From contig JAKLIP010000004.1 of assembly GCA_022709545.1 (NCBI GenBank), positions 1-59,466 of the forward strand: a stretch of DNA of 59,466 nt, in the 5' to 3' direction. Every line of letters begins with the position of its first letter. Positions within the stretch are counted from its first letter, which is position 1. This stretch comes from Patescibacteria group bacterium. GTDB taxonomy: Bacteria; Patescibacteriota; Minisyncoccia; Moranbacterales; GWC2-37-73. The notes under the pieces were generated by a model. The model searched no databases. It was not told the origin of the DNA and saw only the letters and a list, made by a program, of their open reading frames with translations. Below are positions 41,933-49,334 of the stretch, one piece after another. The position numbers and the translations under genes are program-made.

Positions 41933-42979
41933 TCAGTTATGACAATGCAACAAGCATTGGGGATCATGTTTAAAATCACTGCCAGTTGCAACATACGCAA
42001 CCGCTCTGCATCCACGACAGTATTTCAAAAGTTTACACTCTCGACATCCTTCAATTTCCTCAACTCTTCGATACTTTTCCATTTTTGGATTATCAACAAA
42101 ATGATAAAGGAAATTGCTTTTTGGACTCCATTTTCCTATGATACTGCCTGGGTGTCGCCTGCATGCCATCAATGTTTTATCTGGCAACATCGTCATAGTA
42201 GACGATCCCATTCCACATCCCCCGCTAACAACACCTTGTTCAATACCAAGGGAATCCTGCCGACAAATAGCAATAAGCGGTTCTTTTCTGAGTTGTTTAT
42301 ATCCTTTCTTTTCATATTGCAGATGCTCTTCCAAAATTTTCTTTATAAATCGCATGTACTCGTTAGCTGGAATACCACAATCTCCCTGATTCGGAACCCA
42401 GCGAGCAAACATCCAGTGTTGAGCGCCATTGTCATAAACGGCTTTCATGACATCAAACATTTCTCGAAAGTTGTGTGCAGAAAGAGTGGACATGATATAT
42501 ACTGGTATTCCTGCTTTAGAAAGATCCCTAATAGCTTGCATGGTTCTTTGAAAACTGCCTTTGTATCTGATTTCATCATGCTTTTTTTCCATACCATCTA
42601 TAGATAGTTGGAAATGCTTTAGGTTAAACTTCGCCAACATTGAAATATTTCTTTCATCGAGAAGTTCTGGGTTACCTAGAATGCTAACACAACTAAATTT
42701 GGTCAGAGATTGAGAAGCTGCCTTAACTTTAGCCAAAATGTCCCAAAAATGATTATGGAGCATCGGATCACCGCCTGTCAGTGCAATAACGGGTAGAGCA
42801 TCGAATGCGTCGCAACACTCTAAAAAATCACCTATAATTGCATCAGCATCGTCCAATCTCACGTCCTCTCCTTGGTGCGTATGCTGGTAGCAATGTTTGC
42901 ATCCATTATTGCATTTGTTGGTCAAATGCCATTGAAGATAAATTCGATTTATTTTTTCAGGACCTTCTTTTTTCATCAT
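41933..42979 (-). CDS. Radical-SAM/SPASM peptide maturase
   Basis: The 348-residue protein has the radical-SAM motif CNNGCKHC (C23, C27, C30), LTGGDPMLHNHF, and a SPASM-type end with MACRRHPG, GCRECKLLKYCRGCRAV and DPQCLLHC giving at least eight Cys for auxiliary clusters. No RRE is fused. This is the plan of sactionine/ranthipeptide synthases and AnSME-like enzymes. The start is set by AAGGAGGGAAACTG before ATGATG. A further orphan SD (AAAGGAGGTGAT) lies at the 3' end of the gene without a matching ORF. The likely substrate is the 46-residue peptide just downstream. Confidence 0.85.
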   Translation of the reverse strand: MMKKEGPEKINRIYLQWHLTNKCNNGCKHCYQHTHQGEDVRLDDADAIIGDFLECCDAFDALPVIALTGGDPMLHNHFWDILAKVKAASQSLTKFSCVSILGNPELLDERNISMLAKFNLKHFQLSIDGMEKKHDEIRYKGSFQRTMQAIRDLSKAGIPVYIMSTLSAHNFREMFDVMKAVYDNGAQHWMFARWVPNQGDCGIPANEYMRFIKKILEEHLQYEKKGYKQLRKEPLIAICRQDSLGIEQGVVSGGCGMGSSTMTMLPDKTLMACRRHPGSIIGKWSPKSNFLYHFVDNPKMEKYRRVEEIEGCRECKLLKYCRGCRAVAYVATGSDFKHDPQCLLHCHN

Positions 42980-43083
42980 CAGTTTCCCTCCTTATTTCTA
43001 ATGAAAGTATTTTGTCAATAGTTGAGGCAAAAATGATACCGACAATTTTTTATGAATATTTTTATACAAAATTTAAAAAATAT

Positions 43084-43920
43084 TTACGAAAAAAAAACTG
43101 CCTTAAATATTTTCAGCTTTAATTCTGATATCTCACTCCAAGTTAGATCCGGATGAGCTTTAAAGTATGCTTTTACCATTTGATATCCCGCTGCATACCC
43201 TGCCCACATTGGATATTTTTTATTCTTTTCAAAAAAAATTTCCTGATATATTTGTTCGTCCTTTAGATCTAGCAGATTTTCTATTTTCTTAAGAAAAACC
43301 ATGCTTTCTTTTTTGGACAGAGCCTTGACCCAAGGGCTGGTTTTGCCAGTTATATCTTCTACAAAATTGTCAGCCATACCCTCATAAACCAGCGCCTCAA
43401 GCAACGTCCATGTTTGCGGATTTCTCTTGGTTGCAATAATTGAATGATGGAACTCATGACACAAGGATCTTCTTAATGCATCTTGCCATCCACTCACTGG
43501 ATTTATATTGATCAAAATTGTATTTTTCCAAGGACAAAGCCCGCCTACGCCATTCATTTTTTCTTTTTTAAATTTATTGAAATTAGGAAAGATAAAAAAA
43601 TATACCACTTTTGATTTTAATTTTTCATTACATTTTTCTAACGTGTTTTTAATTATTCGAAAAATCTCTTGTTCTCCAAAATCAATCTTTGGGACTCCAT
43701 TAAATTTTTCAAAACCAAAAACCGCTTTCACTAAATGTTTGTGTAAATTTGCCTCATCTTTAAAGCCAGCGTAACCTATGCCCTTAATTTTTGGAATGGT
43801 TCTAACTAAATAATTTATAAACTCTTGTTTGTTTTTATATTTTCTATTTTCATATTCAAGAAAATAAAAAACATTAGAAACTGTTTCATTGTTTTTGTTT
43901 TTGATTTCAAGTTTTTTCAT
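43084..43920 (-). CDS. DUF2268-like putative zinc protease
   Basis: The 278-residue protein carries the HExxH-type motif CHEFHHSII near residue 161, followed by LLEALVYEGMADNFVEDITG with the downstream Glu expected of gluzincin-like DUF2268 proteins. No signal peptide is visible. The family is predicted, not proven, to be a Zn-dependent protease. It is upstream of the radical-SAM gene on the same strand but about 105 bases away, so it could process the peptide product or be unrelated. No SD is present. Confidence 0.75.
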   Translation of the reverse strand: MKKLEIKNKNNETVSNVFYFLEYENRKYKNKQEFINYLVRTIPKIKGIGYAGFKDEANLHKHLVKAVFGFEKFNGVPKIDFGEQEIFRIIKNTLEKCNEKLKSKVVYFFIFPNFNKFKKEKMNGVGGLCPWKNTILININPVSGWQDALRRSLCHEFHHSIIATKRNPQTWTLLEALVYEGMADNFVEDITGKTSPWVKALSKKESMVFLKKIENLLDLKDEQIYQEIFFEKNKKYPMWAGYAAGYQMVKAYFKAHPDLTWSEISELKLKIFKAVFFS

Positions 43921-44121
43921 AATAATTGATAATCATTTTTTTACAATTTATTTAAATTTTACCTTTAATTACAAAAAAATGAAAGCGTGGATTGTTTTTG
44001 CCATAATAATATCCGATCTTTCAGACAAAATAAAAAGCCTTAAAAATGGTCTTTTTACAAGAATGATTAAAGAGTATAGAATATAAATATAATTTTAAAA
44101 ATACAATAGCAAAACCATTAT

Positions 44122-44298
44122 ATGCAACAAAAATTAAACCTACCGCTTGTTAATGCACATACGCATGCAGCCATGGTTGCTTTCCGCGTGATAGACGAGG
44201 ATATGCCCTTGGAAAAATAGCTAAATGATTATATTTGGCCAGCCGAAAAACATCATATAAATTCTGATTTTATATACAAAAAAACAAAAGAAGTCAGG
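44122..44298 (+). pseudogene. Amidohydrolase (TrzA/MtaD-like) remnant
   Basis: The frame reads LPLVNAHTHAAMVAFR, then DMPLEK, an in-frame TAG where the family has Trp, then LNDYIWPAEKHH and SDFIYKKTKE before similarity ends. The HxH metal motif is intact but only about 58 codons of a roughly 430-residue enzyme remain. It is a dead 5' fragment of a deaminase-like amidohydrolase. The rest of the 43921-44505 gap has a terminator-like hairpin and nothing else that I can name. Confidence 0.7.
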
Positions 44299-44387
44299 TG
44301 CCTTTTTGGTTTCATTTATAAATTCTGTATTCCACCTCTTCCATTTCTCTCAGCACTCTAAAGAATAAAAAAATAAAGTCGGTTTTT

Positions 44388-44417
44388 AAAAAGAAGCATC
44401 ACTAGTGTTTCTTTTTT
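44388..44417. terminator. Terminator-like hairpin
   Basis: AAAAAGAA and TTCTTTTTT flank a CACTAGTG palindrome. It would end minus-strand transcription from the Fic gene. Confidence 0.5.
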
Positions 44418-44445
44418 GTTTGATAAAATTGTTTTTTCACATCCT

Positions 44446-44505
44446 CTAAAAGATCAGCAAAAGGATCACATAAAACAGCGTAAATATAACTGCTTTATAA
44501 TACAT
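44446..44505 (-). other. Short hydrophobic ORF module, copy 2
   Basis: An ATG follows the Fic stop without a gap and opens 19 codons (YYKAVIFTLFYVILLLIF), one membrane helix. The LFYxIL core and the DNA CATAAAACAGCG match copy 1 at 40962. Confidence 0.35.
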
Positions 44506-45567
44506 TTATAATTTTCTATATCTTGTCGCTCTTCCCATTCCTATTCTTTCAATCTTTTTAAGTTTAATCAGCCTATTGAGAACCTGGATAACTGTCGATT
44601 TTGTTATTTTGGTTTTTTTGCAAATTTCAAGAGGAGTCGCTTCAGCAACTTCACGCATATAATTCCAAACTGTCAGTTGTTTCGGGGAAAGCAATTTCTC
44701 AACATCCTCGCTTCCCAAAAGCTTTATGGCCATTTCCGATTGTTTTAGCAAAATATCCAGAAAAAAATTAAGCCAAGTAAAAATATCTTCACTTTTCTTG
44801 CCAAAGCTATTTTGACTTTTACGAAGCGCTATATAATAGTTGTTTTTATTATCTTCAATCAATTTCTCATGAGAAACGTAGGGCATGTATAAGTAGCCTG
44901 CTTTCAAAAGCAGCAAATTAGTGAGAATTCTAGAAAGCCTGCCGTTGCCATCCTGAAAAGGATGAATTTTCAGAAATTCAACTATGAAATTGCCGACAAT
45001 CAAAAGCGGATGATATTTTTTTTCTTTTATCACATCAGCAGTCCATTCCACTAATTCTTGCATTTCTTTTGGAGTAAGAAAGGCTTTGGTTGGCTCAAAT
45101 ACTATACCAACGCTTTTACCGCCTTGATCAAACATCTCAACTACATTTTCCGTTTTTTTATAATTACCTTTATGTTTTTGGTCTTTTAGCACATACTTTA
45201 GCAATTGATTATGAAAATGCTTTATTGTGCTTTCATTGAATTTTATTGTTTTCCATGAGTCAAAAACGTTCTGAAGAAGTTCATAATAACTCTTTATCTC
45301 CTGCGAATCTCTGTCAGTAAATTTTTTGGTTTTAACGCCTTGCATTAATTTTTCAATTTCTTCATCAGTAAGTTTTGCCCCTTCAATACGAGTTGAAGAT
45401 CCTGTTGAAGTAACCAAAACAGAACGTTTTAAGCGTCCTAGCGTTTGATGATTTAATTGCAATCCACCAATCCAATGTCCTTTTAACTCATCAATTTTAG
45501 CTATTTTTGATAAAATTTCAGATGGAATACTATTCAGTCTTTTATCAAATCTATTGTTTTTAATCAT
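44506..45567 (-). CDS. Fic-domain protein with C-terminal winged helix
   Basis: The 353 residues comprise an N-terminal inhibitory motif STRIEG (residues 58-63, the [S/T]xxxE[G/N] of self-inhibited Fic proteins), the intact active site HPFQDGNGRLSR (from residue 202), and a C-terminal MarR-like winged helix (LTVWNYMREVAEATPLEICK). Fic enzymes transfer AMP or related groups from nucleotides to protein hydroxyls; this fused-HTH class often regulates itself. It has a consensus promoter at 45597-45625. Confidence 0.88.
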   Translation of the reverse strand: MIKNNRFDKRLNSIPSEILSKIAKIDELKGHWIGGLQLNHQTLGRLKRSVLVTSTGSSTRIEGAKLTDEEIEKLMQGVKTKKFTDRDSQEIKSYYELLQNVFDSWKTIKFNESTIKHFHNQLLKYVLKDQKHKGNYKKTENVVEMFDQGGKSVGIVFEPTKAFLTPKEMQELVEWTADVIKEKKYHPLLIVGNFIVEFLKIHPFQDGNGRLSRILTNLLLLKAGYLYMPYVSHEKLIEDNKNNYYIALRKSQNSFGKKSEDIFTWLNFFLDILLKQSEMAIKLLGSEDVEKLLSPKQLTVWNYMREVAEATPLEICKKTKITKSTVIQVLNRLIKLKKIERIGMGRATRYRKL

Positions 45568-45596
45568 AATTTTACGTATATACTTAACTATGTACG

Positions 45597-45625
45597 ATTA
45601 TATGCGATTATATTTATTTTGTCAA
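45597..45625 (-). promoter_or_regulatory. Consensus promoter of Fic gene 1, abutting a MITE end
   Basis: TTGACA (45625-45620), 17 bases, TATAAT (45602-45597) on the minus strand; a 10-bp direct repeat CGATTATAT(G/T) at 45595-45614 covers the -10 region. The -35 directly follows a GTGCGGGG sequence equal to the end of the 126-bp elements at 50176 and 52014. Confidence 0.75.
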
Positions 45626-45666
45626 CCCCGCACTAAGTTATGCTGTATATAAGCCCTAATTCAATA

Positions 45667-45751
45667 AAAGCAAAAAATAGCTAAAAAAAGCTGCTTTACA
45701 TCTTCCAAAAAATGACTACGTTGCCAATTATTCTATATAAAAGATTTTTTA
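45667..45751 (-). repeat. Short hydrophobic ORF module, copy 3
   Basis: After the second Fic stop, an open stretch ends NVVIFWKM-stop and is followed by AAAGCAGCTTTTTTTAGCTA. About 50 bases match 40932-40982 with roughly four differences. No normal start codon is seen here. Confidence 0.45.
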
Positions 45752-46816
45752 TCCGAAATAATTTTCCACAGCAAACTCAAACTGTTTCAAAAACAGTTCC
45801 TTGAAATAGGAAATATTATTCTGTTCATAAAATAAAAGAATTGCTTTTTTGTATTCAATTTCGTTCATATTGCGATATGAAAGAGGACAAGAATCAAAAG
45901 ATTGCAAAATAGCGTTACCGGAAAGTCGGCTTGTGCGTTTATTTCCATCAATAAAAGGCTGGATGTAAGCGATGAGCAACATTAAGACCACCGCTTTTTC
46001 AAAAACATTTTCTATTTCATTAACTTTCTGGCATGTTTTTTCCAGAGCCTCTCTGATTTGAAATTCGTTGTCTAATGGCTTATAATTTGTTCCGGTTATT
46101 CCGACTAAGCTTTTTCTCAAGTTTTTGGTCACATTTAAATTATCGACTATCAGCGAATGGATACTTTCTATTTTAGCAACAGACATGGTTTGAAAATTTT
46201 TCTTATTGCTGCCGATATAGTCCAGGGCTTTTTTGTGATTAAGGATCATTATAGCTTCTTCTTTTCTGTGTCCTGATGCTTCTTGCTGATTTTTAATTAA
46301 TTGCTCAGTTTCCAAGAGACTATAGGTATTGCCTTCTATTTTGGAAGACTTCCAGCTAAAATCAATATTAAGCCTCTCGATTTCCTTTCGAAGAGCATCC
46401 GCTGAAATATTTTTTACTTTATTCCTATAAACTTGATTTAACTCTGAGATTTTCTTTTTTTCAGCATTGGAAAAAATATTATTCAACTGTTCAAAAATTC
46501 CGAAATTAAATTTCTTTTTAATTTCTCGCTGGTCAACATCTTGGGAAAAATATTTTTCCACATCAATCTTTTTTAAGATTGAATATTGGGATGAAATCTG
46601 ATAAATAGCTGCTCTCTTTGATTTTCCTTTTCTTTCAATCAAACTGAAACTAATCAGCTTTTCTAAATCTCTGGAAACAGTAATTCTGGTAATTTTATTA
46701 AACTTTTCTTGAACATGTTCAAAAATCTGTCCCATAGAAGCAGCTTTGTTGATTTCAATGAAATCCAATACCGTGTTCTGTCTTTCGTTTAAATTGTTGT
46801 TTGCTATTTTTGGCAT
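45749..46816 (-). CDS. Fic-domain protein with N-terminal HTH and Gln in place of the catalytic His
   Basis: The 355 residues comprise an N-terminal winged helix (residues 10-75), an inhibitory SSKIEGN motif (157-163) and a Fic motif that reads IQPFIDGNKRTSR, with Gln286 where the family has His. The DGNKRxxR anion-binding part is intact. In studied Fic proteins the His is the general base for AMP transfer, so this protein may be inactive or use another chemistry. The promoter region carries three TTATATCAT half-sites, suggesting autoregulation by the fused HTH. Confidence 0.8.
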   Translation of the reverse strand: MPKIANNNLNERQNTVLDFIEINKAASMGQIFEHVQEKFNKITRITVSRDLEKLISFSLIERKGKSKRAAIYQISSQYSILKKIDVEKYFSQDVDQREIKKKFNFGIFEQLNNIFSNAEKKKISELNQVYRNKVKNISADALRKEIERLNIDFSWKSSKIEGNTYSLLETEQLIKNQQEASGHRKEEAIMILNHKKALDYIGSNKKNFQTMSVAKIESIHSLIVDNLNVTKNLRKSLVGITGTNYKPLDNEFQIREALEKTCQKVNEIENVFEKAVVLMLLIAYIQPFIDGNKRTSRLSGNAILQSFDSCPLSYRNMNEIEYKKAILLFYEQNNISYFKELFLKQFEFAVENYFG

Positions 46817-46821
46817 AAATT

Positions 46822-46864
46822 TTATATCATTTTTTATGCTTTAATTATATCATTTATGATATAA
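46822..46864 (-). promoter_or_regulatory. Palindromic operator of Fic gene 2
   Basis: The perfect 20-bp palindrome TTATATCATTTATGATATAA (46845-46864) is followed by a third identical half-site TTATATCAT at 46822-46830, six bases before the start codon. It probably binds the encoded winged helix. Confidence 0.6.
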
Positions 46865-46935
46865 AAATCAAGCAATATACCAATTTTTAGCTAAAAAAAG
46901 CCAAAATTTATATATCATTATTAAATTAGCCTAAC

Positions 46936-46966
46936 AAAAAAAGAAGTGGAAATGCTTCTTTTTTTT
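46936..46966. terminator. Bidirectional terminator
   Basis: AAAAAAAGAAG (46936-46946) pairs with CTTCTTTTTTTT (46955-46966). It ends the Cys/acidic repeat protein gene. Confidence 0.75.
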
Positions 46967-46992
46967 AAAACTAAAAGTGAGATTTAACTTTT

Positions 46993-47742
46993 TTATTCAG
47001 CCGGATCAGCAGCGGTTTCCGCACTGCAATCTTCAGTTGCCGGATCACATTCGGCGGATTCTTCTTCAGTAGCCGCAGCCTCCTCTTCAGCAGCCAAACA
47101 TTCCGCATCACCCTCGGCGCACTCTGCATCTTCCTCTTCTGCTGCTAGACATTCATCGTCTCCCTCTGCACACTCAGATTCCTCTTCTTCGGCAGCTAGG
47201 CATTCCTCATCGTCCTCAGCGCATTCGGATTCTTCTTCAGCCGCCAGGCACTCTTCATCATCCTCGGCGCATTCGGATTCTTCTTCGGCGGCTAAACACT
47301 CTTCATCGTCTTCGGCACATTCTTCTTCCTCTTCAGGATTATCCAGGCTGTATTGCACCGGATCACTGCATTCCACCCCTTGTTCTTCTTTGGTTGTTTC
47401 ATCGCAAAAATTTACGCTGCAATCTTTCTCCCCTTCCAAGCATTCAAAAGGAGCACAATTTTCATCTTCTTCCGGATTACAAAAAGGAATATTGGCCGCT
47501 TTTCTTTGCGCAACGGCATAATACCAGATATCCATTTCCGGATCGCCGGTGCAAGCCTCCCCTTCCACAGTTGACGTTGGATCGCATTCCCAAATAAAAC
47601 ATTTTTCCGCATATGGATCGCAATCAATTTGATTTTCAATAATATAGTCGCGCTGAATCATAATCCGCCAAAAAGTGATCAGAATTGAAATCAATATGAG
47701 AATTACCACAACCGCTATAAGTAACTTTGATTTTTTATCCAT
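46993..47742 (-). CDS. Membrane-anchored Cys/Glu tandem-repeat protein
   Basis: The 249-residue protein has one N-terminal helix (LLIAVVVILILISILITFW), a Cys-rich region (residues 38-125) and then at least five tandem copies of a 15-17 residue unit of the form ECAEDDEECLAAEEES. Each unit has two Cys, so the outer part is highly acidic with regularly spaced thiols or disulfides; metal binding or an extended stalk is possible. No family is recognised. Repeats differ at the DNA level by synonymous changes, so they are selected at the protein level. The GIY-YIG element ends two bases before its ATG. Confidence 0.7.
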   Translation of the reverse strand: MDKKSKLLIAVVVILILISILITFWRIMIQRDYIIENQIDCDPYAEKCFIWECDPTSTVEGEACTGDPEMDIWYYAVAQRKAANIPFCNPEEDENCAPFECLEGEKDCSVNFCDETTKEEQGVECSDPVQYSLDNPEEEEECAEDDEECLAAEEESECAEDDEECLAAEEESECAEDDEECLAAEEEESECAEGDDECLAAEEEDAECAEGDAECLAAEEEAAATEEESAECDPATEDCSAETAADPAE

Positions 47743-47743
47743 A

Positions 47744-48037
47744 CCCTGTAGTATTACTTCAAATTAAAATATTTACCTAACCTTAATTTTAACATTTTTT
47801 TACCTTGTGTAGTTTTTAAATATTTTTCCCTTCTTGTAGCATCATCTTTTTCCAGACAGGCCTCGTAATAAATAATGCTCCAAGGAATATGCGGTCTGGT
47901 GGAAAAGTTTCTACCGGAATTATGTTCTTTTACTCTTTTCTTTAAATCTTCAGTATAACCAAAATAGAGCTTTTTATTCTTCAAACTTTCTAAAACATAA
48001 ACATAGAACATAATTCGTTTGAAGTATCACTACAGGG
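47744..48037 (-). mobile_element. Putative small element: GIY-YIG ORF between 17-bp inverted repeats
   Basis: CCCTGTAGTATTACTTC (47744-47760) and the inverted GAAGTATCACTACAGGG (48021-48037) differ at two positions and bracket just the GIY-YIG gene. The left end of a second, truncated copy follows at 48041. No target duplication is clear. Confidence 0.4.
47754..48011 (-). CDS. GIY-YIG endonuclease-domain protein
   Basis: The 85-residue protein is a bare GIY-YIG domain: YVYVLESLKNKKLYFGYTEDL (the YV-x10-YFG form of the motif), RVKEHNSG, the catalytic Arg region and EACLEKDDATRREKYLKTTQG with the metal-binding Glu. Such solitary proteins are abundant in CPR and are relatives of homing endonucleases and UvrC/SLX1 nucleases; their cellular task is not known. 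The flanking repeats and the second partial copy suggest it spreads as a unit. Confidence 0.85.
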   Translation of the reverse strand: MFYVYVLESLKNKKLYFGYTEDLKKRVKEHNSGRNFSTRPHIPWSIIYYEACLEKDDATRREKYLKTTQGKKMLKLRLGKYFNLK

Positions 48038-48052
48038 CATGCCCTTACAATA

Positions 48053-48125
48053 TTACTTCAAATTAAAATATTTACCCAACCTTAATTTTAACATTTTTTT
48101 ACCTTGTGTAGTTTTTAAATATTCC
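48053..48125 (-). pseudogene. Second copy of the GIY-YIG 3' end
   Basis: About 70 bases repeat the end of the GIY-YIG gene (KTTQGKKMLKLRLGKYFNLK plus stop) with very few changes; the frame is lost upstream. Confidence 0.75.
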
Positions 48126-48189
48126 TCTCTTTAAAATATTTATTTATTACTATTAATTATTATATCACAATATTTATTTTATGGAAAAT

Positions 48190-48229
48190 AAAAAAAGGCT
48201 ATGGCCAAGAGTTTCCTCCGACCATAGCC
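48190..48229 (-). terminator. Terminator after the secreted protein gene
   Basis: GGCTATGG and CCATAGCC pair across a loop containing GGAGGAAAC, followed on the minus strand by TTTTTTT. The stem and loop resemble the terminator at 49277. Confidence 0.8.
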
Positions 48230-48240
48230 CTTACTCATAC

Positions 48241-49110
48241 CTATTCTTCTGCCTTTGGTTCTTCTGAACCAGGCAGAGAAATGACAATTACGCCTGACAC
48301 GAACAACTTGTCCGTATCAGCCGCGATTCCGTCCCGAAGACCCAAGTTTTGCTGGGTCATAGCTGAAGCTTTAACTTTCAGCCAGTTCGTGATAGAAATT
48401 GAAATTTCTAATTTCTCACGAGCAAAACTTAAATTTTCGGCCGGCATACCATAGATACCAGTGTGTCCACCGACAGAAACTTCGGCCAACAGATTCACGC
48501 GTTCGTGAATCTGAAACTCTCTCCGAAGGCCTCCATAATACACGAAGCCGTTCTGAGAGATTCCTTCGCCGTCTTCATTCTCAACCCTTTCAGAAAAGCG
48601 ATACTCGCCTTTGATAAAAGGAACGATTTTGAAGAACGGCGCTGGAAAAGTTACTTCGGCATAAATGCCGTTGTAATCAATTTCGCCTTTTTCTCTGATC
48701 CAATAGCGGCCATAACCGACATCGATTTTCACGCCCTTGATTTCAGCATAAGCTCCGACACAAAAATCGGTTTCCTTGAATTCGCCTCCAGTCGGAATGA
48801 AATTTTCTGCTTGAATGTAAATTCCGATTCCGTTTCTGTCGACGCCCACCATTATCGATTGGCTTGACATCACCTTGTCAAAATACAAGGCGCCGGAGTA
48901 CTCATCTGCGTACTTATTTTGCACGCCAATAGAAACTTCCGCAAAAGGCTTTACCCCTTCTCCCTTTTCTTCCGTGACTTCTCCAGCCACTGAAGTTTTT
49001 TCTTCAGCCGCCACCGGTTCGTCGATTAGTACTTCATCAGTAGCAAAAGCGAACCCAGCTGAAACAATCATCATCACAATAGCCATAACAATCGTAAAAA
49101 TCTTCTTCAT
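48241..49110 (-). CDS. Secreted beta-strand-rich protein
   Basis: The 289-residue protein has a clear signal peptide (MKKIFTIVMAIVMMIVSAGFAFA), an acidic linker (residues 25-50) and about twelve alternating polar/hydrophobic strands with many Tyr, Phe and Gly (VCGxYAEI-like, RYWIREKGEIDYNGIYAEV), resembling an outer-membrane barrel or an extracellular beta-solenoid. No family is recognised. It has a strong SD (GGAGGAAG), a consensus promoter with an operator-like palindrome and a terminator; its GC content is above that of the neighbourhood. An outer-membrane protein would be odd in Patescibacteria. Confidence 0.65.
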   Translation of the reverse strand: MKKIFTIVMAIVMMIVSAGFAFATDEVLIDEPVAAEEKTSVAGEVTEEKGEGVKPFAEVSIGVQNKYADEYSGALYFDKVMSSQSIMVGVDRNGIGIYIQAENFIPTGGEFKETDFCVGAYAEIKGVKIDVGYGRYWIREKGEIDYNGIYAEVTFPAPFFKIVPFIKGEYRFSERVENEDGEGISQNGFVYYGGLRREFQIHERVNLLAEVSVGGHTGIYGMPAENLSFAREKLEISISITNWLKVKASAMTQQNLGLRDGIAADTDKLFVSGVIVISLPGSEEPKAEE

Positions 49111-49158
49111 CTTTCTTCCTCCGTATATTTTTGTAATTTTTTAAGTTTACTGTTTTTA

Positions 49159-49212
49159 AAAGTTACCACTATGGTAACTTTCAATTATACTCCTAAAATT
49201 GGCATCTGTCAA
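49159..49212 (-). promoter_or_regulatory. Promoter (shared type, C) and operator-like palindrome
   Basis: TTGACA (49212-49207), 17 bases, TATAAT (49189-49184). The perfect inverted repeat AAAGTTACC/GGTAACTTT (49159-49181) lies just downstream, at the expected transcription start. A related sequence follows the response-regulator promoter at 50122. Confidence 0.75.
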
Positions 49213-49276
49213 ATGCCAACACCTATTTTTGGCTTAGATAAACGATTTTTACAAAAATTATCGCCGCGCAGCAAAT

Positions 49277-49320
49277 AAAAAAGGGCTATGAAATTGCAAA
49301 TGTTTCCGCAATCATAGCCC
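49277..49320 (-). terminator. Terminator after the response-regulator gene
   Basis: GGGCTATG and CATAGCCC pair across a loop with GCGGAAAC, followed by TTTTTTATTT on the minus strand. Confidence 0.75.
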
Positions 49321-49334
49321 TATTTTCGGTTTGA

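Noticed and set aside
43889-44086. Plus-strand open frame ending MIKEYRI
   Set aside because: It starts in an AT-rich stretch opposite another gene and shows no SD or family pattern; a remnant at best.
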